A stretch of DNA of 64,000 nt from Pseudooctadecabacter jejudonensis (lineage in GTDB: Bacteria; Pseudomonadota; Alphaproteobacteria; Rhodobacterales; Rhodobacteraceae), in assembly GCF_900172275.1 (NCBI RefSeq), contig NZ_FWFT01000004.1, forward strand, positions 1 through 64,000, given 5' to 3'. Shown here piece by piece: positions 45,299 through 54,602 of this stretch (position 1 is its first letter; every line of letters begins with the position of its first letter). The notes under the pieces are model-generated. The model had not been told where the DNA came from and ran no database searches. It saw nothing but the letters and a program-made list of their open reading frames with translations. The translations under genes and the position numbers were made by a program.

Positions 45299-46141
45299 TC
45301 AGACGGCGATGTTGTCGATCAGGCGCACACCGGCCAGCCACGCCGCGGCGAACAATCGTCCGCCCGATGTGGCCTCGTTCATCAGCGTCAAATCGGACCC
45401 GTGGCGGAGTTCCAGATAATCGACCGAGGTGAATCCACCGGCCAGCAAACGGGCCTGTGCCTGAGCGCCGAGGTCGGCCATCGTGCCCCCTGACCTCAGA
45501 CCCTCTGCGACGTCTTCCATCACCTCAGCCAACAGCGGCGCCTTGATGCGGCTTCGATCACTAAGAAGCAGGTTGCGCGAGGACATCGCGAGACCGTCTT
45601 CTTCGCGGATGGTGGGGCACCCCACCACCTCGATCGGGATATCCAGATCTTTCGCCAGCCGTGTGACGACCTGCAACTGTTGGTAATCCTTTTCGCCAAA
45701 ATACGCGCGGTCCGCCTGGCTTTGCAAAAACAGCTTGGCGACAACCGTCGCCACCCCGTCGAAATGCCCGGGCCGTGCCGCACCGCAGAGCATTTCGGTG
45801 AGACCGCCCACAGAAACATTCGTCGCAAAGCCTTGAGGATACATCGTGTCCCCATCCGGCACATAAACAACGTCGACCTTGAAGGACGCGAGTTTGGCGG
45901 CGTCCTCCTCTTCCGTTCTGGGGTAATTTTCAAGATCGTCGGGGTTGTTGAACTGTTTGGGGTTCACAAAGATCGTCACAATCACGCGGTCGCATTCCTC
46001 CGCAGCGCGGACCAGCGACAGATGTCCCTGATGCAACGCGCCCATGGTGGGGACCACGCCGATGGTTTCACCGGCGCGGCGCCACTGCGCTGTCAGCGCG
46101 CGCAGCTCAGCAAGGCTGCGGACGATGCGCGGCGCGGTCAT
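45299..46141 (-). CDS. panC: Pantothenate synthetase
   Basis: This 280-residue enzyme (EC 6.3.2.1) joins pantoate and beta-alanine with ATP to make pantothenate. It has the HIGH-like motif in [36 protein letters not shown], the KMSKS-like region [10 protein letters not shown] and [10 protein letters not shown]. Length is normal. The start overlaps the panB stop by 4 bp, making a panBC operon. Confidence 0.96.
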   Translation of the reverse strand: MTAPRIVRSLAELRALTAQWRRAGETIGVVPTMGALHQGHLSLVRAAEECDRVIVTIFVNPKQFNNPDDLENYPRTEEEDAAKLASFKVDVVYVPDGDTMYPQGFATNVSVGGLTEMLCGAARPGHFDGVATVVAKLFLQSQADRAYFGEKDYQQLQVVTRLAKDLDIPIEVVGCPTIREEDGLAMSSRNLLLSDRSRIKAPLLAEVMEDVAEGLRSGGTMADLGAQAQARLLAGGFTSVDYLELRHGSDLTLMNEATSGGRLFAAAWLAGVRLIDNIAV

Positions 46142-46980
46142 GGTTTGGCCCCTTTGGCGGCAGGGGCCTCATCCGAGAACACATGTTCCGCAGCCGGAAA
46201 GCGGCGCGCCCGTACGTCGGCAGCATAGGCCGCGATGGCGTCTGCCCCATCCTCACCCAGATGCGCATAGCGTTTTACAAACTTTGCCTTGAATGCCGTG
46301 AACAGCCCCAACATGTCATCGACCACCAAGATCTGCCCGTCGCAGCCCGCAGACGCCCCTATGCCGATGGTGGGGATGTCAACCAGCGCCGTCACCTCAT
46401 CGGCCAGCACCTCGGGCACCTTCTCCAGCACCACCGCAAAGGCGCCCGCATCGCAGACCGCCCGCGCGTCGGCCATCAACCCGTCGCGTGCCGCCCCGCG
46501 CCCCTGAACCTTATAGCCGCCCAGCGTGTTGATCGACTGTGGCGTCAGCCCGATGTGCGCCATCACCGGCACGCCGCGGGCCACAAGGAACGCGATTGTT
46601 TCGGCCATCTCCACCCCGCCTTCCAGCTTGACCGCGGCAGCCCCTGTCTCTGCCATCAGCCGCGCGGCATTGGCGAAGGCGACTTCCCGGCTGGCCTCAT
46701 AGGACCCAAACGGCATATCGATGACCATCATCGCCGTCGTCAGGCCCCGCGCCACGGCCTGCCCGTGCATCACCATCATCTCCATCGTCACGCCCAAGGT
46801 GGATGGCAACCCGTGCAGCACCATGCCCACGCTGTCACCCACCAGCACAAAGTCACACTGCGCATCCATCATCTGCGCCATCGGCGTGGTGTAAGCCGTC
46901 AGGCTCACCAATGGGGTGCCCCCTTTGGCCGCGCGAATATCATCGGGCATGGGGGCGCGTTTGCGGGCTGTGGCACTCAT
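46138..46980 (-). CDS. panB: 3-methyl-2-oxobutanoate hydroxymethyltransferase
   Basis: This 280-residue enzyme (EC 2.1.2.11) adds a hydroxymethyl group from methylene-tetrahydrofolate to 2-oxoisovalerate, giving ketopantoate. The metal and substrate motifs [27 protein letters not shown] and [20 protein letters not shown] are present. It is the first gene of panBC and is divergent, with a 161-bp gap, from the binding-protein gene of the second ABC cluster. Confidence 0.96.
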   Translation of the reverse strand: MSATARKRAPMPDDIRAAKGGTPLVSLTAYTTPMAQMMDAQCDFVLVGDSVGMVLHGLPSTLGVTMEMMVMHGQAVARGLTTAMMVIDMPFGSYEASREVAFANAARLMAETGAAAVKLEGGVEMAETIAFLVARGVPVMAHIGLTPQSINTLGGYKVQGRGAARDGLMADARAVCDAGAFAVVLEKVPEVLADEVTALVDIPTIGIGASAGCDGQILVVDDMLGLFTAFKAKFVKRYAHLGEDGADAIAAYAADVRARRFPAAEHVFSDEAPAAKGAKP

Positions 46981-47141
46981 ATCTTTGGTCCCTTCCGGTC
47001 ATTGGCTGGCCCGCCTTACCATCGCGCCTTAGGCATCGCCACCACGAACACGGCACGACGCTGTGCGCAACGCAACGTCGTGCGCCCCTTGATTTGCGCC
47101 GCCCAGCGATGGAAACTGGCCCCACAACAAGGGGGATCACC

Positions 47142-48617
47142 ATGTATATGATCACACGACTGACCGCCACAGCCGGCCTTGCTCTGCTGGGCACCACCGC
47201 CTTGGCCCAAACCGACATCACGGTGGCCATCCAGCTGGAACCCCCGAACCTTGACCCCACGAGCGGTGCCGCCCAGGCCATCGACAGCGTTCTTTATTCC
47301 AACGTGTTCGAAGGCCTGACCCGCTTCATGGCCGACGGCTCGGTCGTGCCGGGCTTGGCCCAAAGCTGGGAGATTTCAGGCGACGGGCTGACATATACGT
47401 TCACACTTCGCCCCGGCGTGACCTTCCATGATGGCACCGTGATGGACGCCGCAGATGTGAAATTCTCGCTGGACCGCGCCCGCGCCGAAGACAGCACCAA
47501 CGCCCAAAAGGGCCTGTTTGCGGACATCGCAGAGGTCACGGTGATCGACCCCCAAACGGTCAAGGTCAGGCTGGCCCAACAAAACGGCGCGTTCCTCTTT
47601 AACATGGCCTGGGGTGACGCGGTCATCGTCGCCCCCGAAAGCATCGAAACCATTGCCACCAACCCCATTGGCACCGGTGCGTTTGCCTTTGCCGATTGGG
47701 TGCAAGGCGACCGGCTGGAACTGACGCGCAATGACGCCTATTGGGGCACGCCCCCCGCGCTTGAGGCCGCGACCTTCCGATTTATCGCAGACCCCACCGC
47801 CGCCTTCGCTGCCGTCATGGCCGAAGACGTGGACGTCTTCGTGGGCTACCCCGCCCCCGAAAACCTCCCCCAGTTTGAGGCCGACCCCCGTTTCCAGGTC
47901 CTCGTCGGCAACACCGAGGGCGAAACGATCCTGAGCACGAACAACAAAATGCCCCCCTTCGACAACCCGCTGGTCCGTGAGGCGCTGGCCCACGCCATCG
48001 ACCGTCAAGCGATCATCGACGGGGCCATGTTCGGCTATGGGACACCCATCGGCACGCATTTTGCGCCACACAACCCCGACTATGTCGATCTGCTGGACAC
48101 CTCGCCCCACGATCCAGATCGCGCCCGCGCCCTGCTGGCCGAAGCGGGCTTTGCGGAGGGCTTCACCACGACGCTGAAACTTCCGCCCCCCTCCTATGCG
48201 CGCCGCGGCGGTGAAATCATCGCAGCCCAACTGCGCGAAGTGGGCATCCAGACAGAAATAACCAACGTGGAATGGGCCCAATGGATCGAAGAGGTCTTTA
48301 CAAACAAAGACTTCGGTCTGACCATCGTCAGCCACACAGAACCGATGGACATCGGCATCTACGCCAACCCCGACTACTATTTCCAGTATGACAACCCCGA
48401 TTTTCAGGCCCTGATGGACAGGCTCAACGCCACCACGGATCCCGCCGCACGGTCCGATCTGATGGCACAGGCGCAAACCATCATCGCTCAGGATTATGTC
48501 AACGGGTTCCTCTTCCAGCTCGCCGTACCCACCGTGGCAAACGCCAAGATCAACGGCCTTTGGACAGATCAACCCACCGCCGCTGTGGACCTCACCGGCG
48601 TCAGCTGGTCCGAATGA
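47142..48617 (+). CDS. Peptide-type ABC transporter substrate-binding protein (cluster 2)
   Basis: From ATG 47142 (GGGGGA ribosome-binding site) this 491-residue DppA-family protein has a signal peptide ending TTALAQTD, then IQLEPPNLDPTSGAAQAIDS and the LRPGVTFHDGT motif. It is the receptor for the permeases at 48766 and 49707. A hairpin and a dispersed repeat fill the 148-bp gap to the permease gene, which may lower downstream expression relative to the abundant receptor. The neighbouring aminopeptidase and aldehyde dehydrogenase hint at a peptide- or amide-type substrate. Confidence 0.92.
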   Translation: MYMITRLTATAGLALLGTTALAQTDITVAIQLEPPNLDPTSGAAQAIDSVLYSNVFEGLTRFMADGSVVPGLAQSWEISGDGLTYTFTLRPGVTFHDGTVMDAADVKFSLDRARAEDSTNAQKGLFADIAEVTVIDPQTVKVRLAQQNGAFLFNMAWGDAVIVAPESIETIATNPIGTGAFAFADWVQGDRLELTRNDAYWGTPPALEAATFRFIADPTAAFAAVMAEDVDVFVGYPAPENLPQFEADPRFQVLVGNTEGETILSTNNKMPPFDNPLVREALAHAIDRQAIIDGAMFGYGTPIGTHFAPHNPDYVDLLDTSPHDPDRARALLAEAGFAEGFTTTLKLPPPSYARRGGEIIAAQLREVGIQTEITNVEWAQWIEEVFTNKDFGLTIVSHTEPMDIGIYANPDYYFQYDNPDFQALMDRLNATTDPAARSDLMAQAQTIIAQDYVNGFLFQLAVPTVANAKINGLWTDQPTAAVDLTGVSWSE

Positions 48618-48623
48618 CGGCAC

Positions 48624-48666
48624 GACACGGGGGCGTCCCCACCACGGGCCGCCCCCGCCTTGTGTC
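48624..48666 (+). promoter_or_regulatory. Hairpin after the binding-protein gene (attenuation or mRNA stabilisation)
   Basis: GGGGGCG (48629-48635) pairs with CGCCCCC (48650-48656), with an outer GACAC/GTGTC pair. There is no T-run. Such a hairpin after the receptor gene is typical of ABC operons with unequal subunit expression. Confidence 0.55.
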
Positions 48667-48733
48667 CGCCATGGGTTTCGCTGTTTCAAAAATATGCCGG
48701 GGTGAGGTGCTCTGCACCGAGGGGCAGCGCCCC
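48667..48733 (-). repeat. Dispersed two-hairpin intergenic repeat, copy C
   Basis: On the minus strand it reads GGGGC-GCT-GCCCC, then a second hairpin GGTGC-AGA-GCACC, then CACCCCGGCATATTTTTG. This order and core match copy A at 28515-28578. It sits inside the ABC operon, opposite to its direction. Confidence 0.65.
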
Positions 48734-48765
48734 TTCTTCCGCCCGCCGCACGCACCGGACCGACC

Positions 48766-49710
48766 ATGATCCGCTACACCCTCCGCCGCCTGATCTCGCT
48801 CCTGCTCAGCCTCCTCGCCGCCTCCATCATCATCTTCGCAGTGATTGAGGTGATCCCAGGCGATCCGGCTGCCTTTATGCTGGGCGTCAACGCCCGCGAA
48901 GACACGCTGGCCGCCCTGCGGGACCAGATGGGCCTGAACGATCCCCTTCCCATCCGCTACCTCGCTTGGGTCGGTGGCCTTCTGACAGGTGATCTAGGCA
49001 CCTCATGGACCTATAAAACACCCGTGGCGGATCTGGTGTCTGACCGCATCTGGGTCTCTCTCCCCCTCGCCCTTTACGCCCTTACCCTGTCGACACTCAT
49101 CGCCTTTCCTGCCGGCATCATCGCCGCTGCCCGTCGGGGCGGCCCCGCAGACCTTGGCATCATGGGGGCCACCCAGCTGGGCGTCGCGATCCCCAATTTC
49201 TGGTTCGCCATGATCCTCGTGCTGATCTTCGCGATCAACCTGCGCTGGTTCTCTGCGGGGGGATTTGCGGGGTGGGACGATCCGCTGGCCGCCCTCAAAT
49301 CCCTCACCCTCCCTGCCATCGCCCTTGCGCTTCCGCAGGCGGCAATCCTTGCCCGTGTCATGCGCTCGTCGCTCTTGGACATGCTGGGGGAGGATTTCAT
49401 CCGCACCGCCCGCGCCAAAGGCCTCAGCCGCCGCCAGGCACTGTGGCGGCACGCCCTGCGCAACGCCCTGATCCCTGTGCTGACCATCATCGGCCTGCAA
49501 TTCTCGTTCCTGCTGGCGGGGGGCATAATCATCGAACAGGTGTTCTTCCTGCCGGGACTGGGGCGGCTCATCTTTCAGGCCATCTCAGCCCGCGACCTCA
49601 TCGTGGTGGAAAGCGTGGTCATGTTGCTGGTCTTCACTGTCATCATCGTCAACTTCGCCGTAGATCTGGCCTATGCCGCCGTCGACCCCCGCCTCAGGCG
49701 GCGCGCATGA
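48766..49710 (+). CDS. Peptide-type ABC transporter permease, DppB class (cluster 2)
   Basis: This 314-residue six-helix permease begins MIRYTLRRLISLLLSLLAAS. It has GDPAAFMLG, LRDQMGLNDPLPIRYL and the coupling-loop region ARAKGLSRRQALWRHALRNALIP. It overlaps the DppC-class gene by 4 bp (ATGA at 49707-49710) and follows the binding-protein gene by 148 bp. Confidence 0.93.
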   Translation: MIRYTLRRLISLLLSLLAASIIIFAVIEVIPGDPAAFMLGVNAREDTLAALRDQMGLNDPLPIRYLAWVGGLLTGDLGTSWTYKTPVADLVSDRIWVSLPLALYALTLSTLIAFPAGIIAAARRGGPADLGIMGATQLGVAIPNFWFAMILVLIFAINLRWFSAGGFAGWDDPLAALKSLTLPAIALALPQAAILARVMRSSLLDMLGEDFIRTARAKGLSRRQALWRHALRNALIPVLTIIGLQFSFLLAGGIIIEQVFFLPGLGRLIFQAISARDLIVVESVVMLLVFTVIIVNFAVDLAYAAVDPRLRRRA

Positions 49711-50522
49711 AACTCGGCTTCTCTATCGGCGCAGCCCTCAGCCTGACCTTCGTGACCCTCGCGGCGCTGTCCTTTGTCTGGACGCCCTCCGACATCGAAA
49801 CCCTCGACATCGCGAACAAACTACAGACGCCCTCCGCCGACCACCTGCTGGGCACCGACCACTTCGGCCGCGACATCCTCAGCATGATCATGATGGGCGC
49901 GCGCACCTCGATCGCCGTGGCCGTCGTCGCTGTGGGCATCGGCATGGCCGTAGGCATCCCCCTTGGCCTGTGGGCCGCCGCCCGCAGCGGATCCCTGCTG
50001 GATGAGGTGATCATGCGCGGCAATGATCTGGTCTTCGCCTTCCCCAGCCTCGTCATCGCCATTCTGATCACGGCTGTCTTCGGCCCCTCCGCCGTCAACG
50101 CCATCATCGCCATCGGCATCTTCAACATCCCCGTGTTCGCGCGTCTGGCCCGTGGGGCGGCCCTGCCGCTGTGGGAACGGGATTTCATTCTGGCGGCCCG
50201 CGTCTGCGGCAAATCTTCGGCCCGCATTTCCGCCGAACATATCCTGCCCAACATCATGAACCTGATGATCGTCCAAGGCACGATCCAGTTCAGCCTTGGC
50301 ATTCTGGCCGAGGCCGCCCTCAGCTACATTGGCCTTGGCGCGCAACCCCCGACCGCCAGTTGGGGCCGGATGCTGGCCGATGCGCAAACCCTCACGGCCA
50401 TCGCACCCCACACCGCGCTGATCCCCGGCGGCACGATCGTCCTGATGGTCCTTGGCCTCAATCTCTTGGGTGACGGGCTGCGCGACAGGCTGGACCCGCG
50501 CATCAGAGTGGACCGCACATGA
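49707..50522 (+). CDS. Peptide-type ABC transporter permease, DppC class (cluster 2)
   Basis: From ATG 49707 this 271-residue permease has an N-terminal helix, LLGTDHFGRDILSMIMMGARTS and the coupling-loop region AARVCGKSSARISAEHILPN. It lies between the DppB-class gene and the fused ATPase gene with 4-bp overlaps on both sides, so the three are translationally coupled. An upstream in-frame extension overlaps the previous gene and is not real. Confidence 0.93.
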   Translation: MKLGFSIGAALSLTFVTLAALSFVWTPSDIETLDIANKLQTPSADHLLGTDHFGRDILSMIMMGARTSIAVAVVAVGIGMAVGIPLGLWAAARSGSLLDEVIMRGNDLVFAFPSLVIAILITAVFGPSAVNAIIAIGIFNIPVFARLARGAALPLWERDFILAARVCGKSSARISAEHILPNIMNLMIVQGTIQFSLGILAEAALSYIGLGAQPPTASWGRMLADAQTLTAIAPHTALIPGGTIVLMVLGLNLLGDGLRDRLDPRIRVDRT

Positions 50523-52132
50523 CCCTGCTGCGCGTCCAAAACCTGTCCGTCTCCATCGGGGGCACCGACATCCTGCACGATGTCGATCTCAGCGTGACCG
50601 CAGGACAGATCACCGCCATCACCGGCGAAAGTGGATCGGGGAAATCCATGACCGCGCTGGCCTGCATGGGGCTGTTGCCCAAAGGCGCACGTGCTGCGGG
50701 CACCATCGACCTTGCAGGCACCGACATCCTGCAAACGTCTGAACGCCAGTTGAACGACATCCGCGGCAATGACATCGGCATGGTGTTCCAAGAACCCATG
50801 ACCGCGCTGAACCCCGTCCAGACCATCGGCACACAGGTGGCCGAAACCATTCGCATCCATACGGACGCCCCCCGCACAGAGGCAAAGACCCGTGCCGCCG
50901 ACATGCTGCGCAAGGTCGGCCTCGATGTCTCGCCCGACCGCTACCCCCATGAAGTCAGCGGTGGGCAGCGCCAGCGCGTCGTCATCGCCATGGCCATCGC
51001 CCTGCGTCCCGAACTGCTGATCGCGGATGAGCCGACAACCGCCCTCGATGTGACAACACAGGCCCGCATTCTGGACCTTCTCAAAGGGTTGGTGGCGGAA
51101 TTCGGGATGGGGATGATCCTGATCACCCACGACCTCGCCGTGGTGTCGGACATCGCAGACCAAATCGCCGTGATGCAACACGGCCGCGTGGTTGAGGCGG
51201 GCGCGACAGACACCCTGATGCGTCGCATGCAGCACTCCTATACACGGTCGCTTTTTGCCGCCTCCAGCCATGTGCCTGCCATACGCCAGCCATACGCCAG
51301 CCATACGCAAACCATACCGCACGGCGCAGCGGCCCCCAAACAAGGTTTAGCCGTTGAAAACGTTACGAAAAAATACAATTTGTCCCGAAAAACCCTCCTC
51401 GGGCCCCGCCCCACCTTCGCGGCTCTCAAAAACGTGTCGTTAACCATCTCTTCAGGCGAACGTGTGGGCCTCGTCGGGGAAAGCGGATGTGGCAAATCCA
51501 CCCTGACACGGGCGATCCTGGGGCTGGAGGACGTGCAGGCCGGATCCATTACACTAGACGGCGCACCCGTGGTCTCAAACCGCCGTGCAGACCTCACCCA
51601 ACGGCGCAAAATGCAAGTGGTGTTCCAAGACCCCTACGGGTCATTCAACCCACGCCACACGGTTGCGCGCCTCGTGTCTGAACCATTTTATCTGCTTGAA
51701 GATAAACCAAAAAATCCTGCAGATCGGATTGCACAAGCCCTCACCGATGTGGGGCTGTCCCCCTCTGATGGGGACAAATACATCCACGAATTTTCTGGCG
51801 GTCAACGTCAGCGCATCGCCATCGCCCGCGCCCTGATCACGGACCCGCAGCTGGTTATATTTGACGAAGCCGTCTCAGCCCTCGATGTCTCCGTTCGCGC
51901 GCAAGTCCTTGATCTGATTGCGGATATCAGTGCGCGGCGGTCGCTCAGCTACCTCTTTATCTCCCACGACCTCAGCGTCGTGCGTGCCATAACCGACCGC
52001 GTATTGGTCATGAAAGGCGGGCAGATAGTCGAGGACGGCGCGACCGAAGACGTCTATCGAAACCCGTCTCATCCCTACACCCAAACCCTTCTGGCGGCTG
52101 CCCCGCAACTCCCTGAATTTATTGAGGTTTGA
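50519..52132 (+). CDS. Peptide-type ABC transporter, fused dual ATP-binding protein (cluster 2)
   Basis: This 537-residue protein has two ATPase domains. The first shows GESGSGKSM, VSGGQRQRV and LLIADEPTTALD. The second shows GESGCGKST, FSGGQRQRI and LVIFDEAVSALD. The linker between them contains a short 11-bp DNA repeat and is variable in sequence. It powers the cluster 2 permeases. It is followed 1 bp after the stop by an aldehyde dehydrogenase gene, so the catabolic genes seem to be on the same transcript. Confidence 0.93.
   Translation: MTLLRVQNLSVSIGGTDILHDVDLSVTAGQITAITGESGSGKSMTALACMGLLPKGARAAGTIDLAGTDILQTSERQLNDIRGNDIGMVFQEPMTALNPVQTIGTQVAETIRIHTDAPRTEAKTRAADMLRKVGLDVSPDRYPHEVSGGQRQRVVIAMAIALRPELLIADEPTTALDVTTQARILDLLKGLVAEFGMGMILITHDLAVVSDIADQIAVMQHGRVVEAGATDTLMRRMQHSYTRSLFAASSHVPAIRQPYASHTQTIPHGAAAPKQGLAVENVTKKYNLSRKTLLGPRPTFAALKNVSLTISSGERVGLVGESGCGKSTLTRAILGLEDVQAGSITLDGAPVVSNRRADLTQRRKMQVVFQDPYGSFNPRHTVARLVSEPFYLLEDKPKNPADRIAQALTDVGLSPSDGDKYIHEFSGGQRQRIAIARALITDPQLVIFDEAVSALDVSVRAQVLDLIADISARRSLSYLFISHDLSVVRAITDRVLVMKGGQIVEDGATEDVYRNPSHPYTQTLLAAAPQLPEFIEV
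51278..51319 (+). repeat. Imperfect 11-bp tandem repeat in the linker of the dual ATPase
   Basis: GCCATACGCCA occurs twice exactly, followed by GCCATACGCAA and ACCATACC. Because 11 is not a multiple of 3, gain or loss of a single unit would shift the frame between the two ATPase domains. Confidence 0.75.
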
Positions 52133-52133
52133 T

Positions 52134-53576
52134 ATGCCCCTCTCCCCGTTCAACATCCCCCAAGCCCACCACCTCATCGGCGGCAAATGGACCCCGGCGA
52201 CAGACACCTTGGACGTCACCGACCCCTCGACCGGCGCCCATCTGACCACCATCGGGCGCGGCACCGCCGATGACATCGACGCGGCAGTCACCGCCGCCCA
52301 AACCGCGCGCGATGGCGTCTGGGGCGGCCTTACGGCACTGGATCGTGGCCGCCTTCTGACCCGCCTCAGCGACGCGGTCCTTAACCATATAGACGCCCTC
52401 GCCAGCATCGAGGCCCGCGACGTGGGCAAACCCCTCAGCCAAGCGCGCGCAGACGCGATCGCACTGGCCCGCTACCTGGAATTCTACGGCGGGGCCGCGG
52501 ATAAAATTACAGGCGAAACAATCCCTTACATGGATGGCTACACCGTCTATACCTTGCACGAACCGCACGGCGTGACAGGCCATATCATCCCGTGGAACTA
52601 TCCCATGCAGATCATCGGACGATCCGTCGGGGCGGCCTTGGCCATGGGCAATGCCTGCGTCTTGAAACCCGCTGAAGACGCCTGTTTGACCGCGCTGGCC
52701 TTTGCCCAAATCGCCACGGATGCGGGCCTGCCCGCAGGCGCTCTGAACGTCGTCACAGGGTTCGGGGCCGAGGCGGGGGCCGCGCTGGCCGCGCACCCCG
52801 GCCTCCAACACATCTCCTTCACCGGATCGGTCCGCACCGGAGAGGCCATTCAGGCCGCCGCCGCTAGCAATGTGATCCCCGTCACGTTGGAACTGGGCGG
52901 CAAATCCCCGCAACTTGTCTTTGATGACGCAGACATCGACGCCGCTTTGCCGGTCTTGGTCAATGCGGGCATCCAGAACGCGGGCCAGACCTGTTCGGCG
53001 TCCTCACGCATTTTGGTACAACGGGGCGTGTATGAGGTTGTACGGGATAAAATGGCAAACGCTTACAACGACTTGCAGGTTGGCCCTGCGCTGGAGGATC
53101 TGAACATCGGCCCCCTGATTTCGGCCAAACAAAAGCAAATCGTCGACGGGTTCTTGGCCCAAGGCGCAGATCTGACCATCGCCGCTCAGGCCCCCATACC
53201 AACAGACACAGGCGGCCACTACGTGTCCCCCACGCTTTTTGACAACGTACCGCCCGATCATACGCTGGCCCAAGACGAGGTCTTCGGCCCTGTGCAAGTC
53301 CTCATCCCGTTTGAGGACGAGGCAGAGGCCGTGCGGATCGCCAATGGCACCGATTACGGGTTGGTTGCGTCCGTCTGGACGCGCGATGGTGCGCGACAGA
53401 TGCGACTGGCGCGGGCTTTGCGGGCGGGGCAGGTCTTTATCAACAACTACGGCGCGGGCGGCGGGGTTGAATTGCCGTTCGGGGGCGTTGGAAAATCCGG
53501 GCACGGGCGCGAAAAGGGATTTGAGGCGCTTTATGGATTTTCCACCCTGAAAACTGTCGCCGCGCATCATGGATGA
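52134..53576 (+). CDS. NAD(P)-dependent aldehyde dehydrogenase
   Basis: This full-length 480-residue enzyme from ATG 52134 has IPWNYPMQIIGR, FTGSVRTGE, the Glu motif LELGGKSPQ, the catalytic Cys in NAGQTCSASSR and the C-terminal PFGGVGKSGHGREKG. It resembles betaine- and aminoaldehyde-type dehydrogenases. It lies in the second ABC operon between the ATPase and a P1-family aminopeptidase. A role in oxidising an amino-aldehyde made from the imported compound is an inference from context. Confidence 0.92.
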   Translation: MPLSPFNIPQAHHLIGGKWTPATDTLDVTDPSTGAHLTTIGRGTADDIDAAVTAAQTARDGVWGGLTALDRGRLLTRLSDAVLNHIDALASIEARDVGKPLSQARADAIALARYLEFYGGAADKITGETIPYMDGYTVYTLHEPHGVTGHIIPWNYPMQIIGRSVGAALAMGNACVLKPAEDACLTALAFAQIATDAGLPAGALNVVTGFGAEAGAALAAHPGLQHISFTGSVRTGEAIQAAAASNVIPVTLELGGKSPQLVFDDADIDAALPVLVNAGIQNAGQTCSASSRILVQRGVYEVVRDKMANAYNDLQVGPALEDLNIGPLISAKQKQIVDGFLAQGADLTIAAQAPIPTDTGGHYVSPTLFDNVPPDHTLAQDEVFGPVQVLIPFEDEAEAVRIANGTDYGLVASVWTRDGARQMRLARALRAGQVFINNYGAGGGVELPFGGVGKSGHGREKGFEALYGFSTLKTVAAHHG

Positions 53577-53585
53577 GGGAAAACA

Positions 53586-54602
53586 ATGACTTACACAACA
53601 GGCCCCCGCAATCTGATCACGGACGTAGCCGGGCTGCGGGTTGGCCACGCGCAAGACGCTGTACTGAAATCTGGCAGCACGGTTTTGGTGGGCGACGTTC
53701 CATTCACGGCGTCTGTCCATGTAATGGGCGGCGGGCCCGGCACCCGTGAGACGGACCTGCTGGCGCCGGACAGGACCGTGCAACAGGTGGATGCCTTGGT
53801 CTTGTCGGGCGGCTCGGCCTTTGGCCTTGATGCGTGTTCGGGCGTGGCGGACGGGCTGCGCGACCAAGGGCGCGGGTTCAACGTGGGCACTGTCACGGTG
53901 CCCATTGTGCCCGGTGCAATCGTGTTTGACCTGATCAACGGCGGCGACAAGACGTGGAACGTGAACCCCTACCCCGCCTTGGGACGCGCGGCCCTGGACG
54001 CGGCAGCGGAAGAGTTTGCGCTGGGGTCTGTGGGCGGCGGCACCGGTGCCATGGCCGCCCGGCACAAGGGCGGGCTTGGCTCTGCTTCGGTGGTTTTACC
54101 CGACGGCCACACCGTGGGTGCTCTCGTGATCGTCAACAGCCTTGGCAGTGTGACCACCCCGGGCGATCGTCATTTCTGGGCCGCGCCTTTTGAAATGGAT
54201 GCCGAATTCGGGGGCCATGGCCCTGACCCTTCGGGCGGCTACACAGCGCCCGATGCGAGCCTGAAAGAGCAGGCGATGGGCCTGCATGCGGCCAAGGGTG
54301 CCAATACGACGATTGCCATCGTGGCCACGGATGCGCCACTGACGAAAACCCAGTGTCACCGGTTGGCGGTCAACGCACATGACGGCATGGCGCGGGCGAT
54401 TGTGCCGTCGCATACGCCGCTGGATGGCGATTTGGTGTTTGGTGTCTCCACCAGCGTCGCGCAGCCTTTGGATGCCGCAGGATACGCGCCTGTGGGGGCC
54501 GCCGCAGCAACCTGCCTGTCACGCGCCATTGCCCGCGCGGTCTATGAGGCAACACCGGAGCCAAGCGATCTGATCCCGACCTATCGGTCACTCACGTCTT
54601 GA
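53586..54602 (+). CDS. P1 family (DmpA/BapA/NylC-like) aminopeptidase or amidase
   Basis: This 338-residue protein belongs to the P1/S58 N-terminal nucleophile group. It has GLRVGHAQD near the start, LSGGSAFGLDACSGVADGL, GAIVFDLINGG and GANTTIAIVATDAPLTK. The Asn-Thr step in the last segment corresponds, as I recall the family, to the self-cleavage site that frees the nucleophile. Members release N-terminal amino acids from peptides, beta-peptides or amides, or cut nylon-type oligomers. It follows the aldehyde dehydrogenase by 9 bp in the ABC operon and probably cleaves the imported substrate. Its end overlaps the convergent modC by 22 bp. Confidence 0.88.
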   Translation: MTYTTGPRNLITDVAGLRVGHAQDAVLKSGSTVLVGDVPFTASVHVMGGGPGTRETDLLAPDRTVQQVDALVLSGGSAFGLDACSGVADGLRDQGRGFNVGTVTVPIVPGAIVFDLINGGDKTWNVNPYPALGRAALDAAAEEFALGSVGGGTGAMAARHKGGLGSASVVLPDGHTVGALVIVNSLGSVTTPGDRHFWAAPFEMDAEFGGHGPDPSGGYTAPDASLKEQAMGLHAAKGANTTIAIVATDAPLTKTQCHRLAVNAHDGMARAIVPSHTPLDGDLVFGVSTSVAQPLDAAGYAPVGAAAATCLSRAIARAVYEATPEPSDLIPTYRSLTS

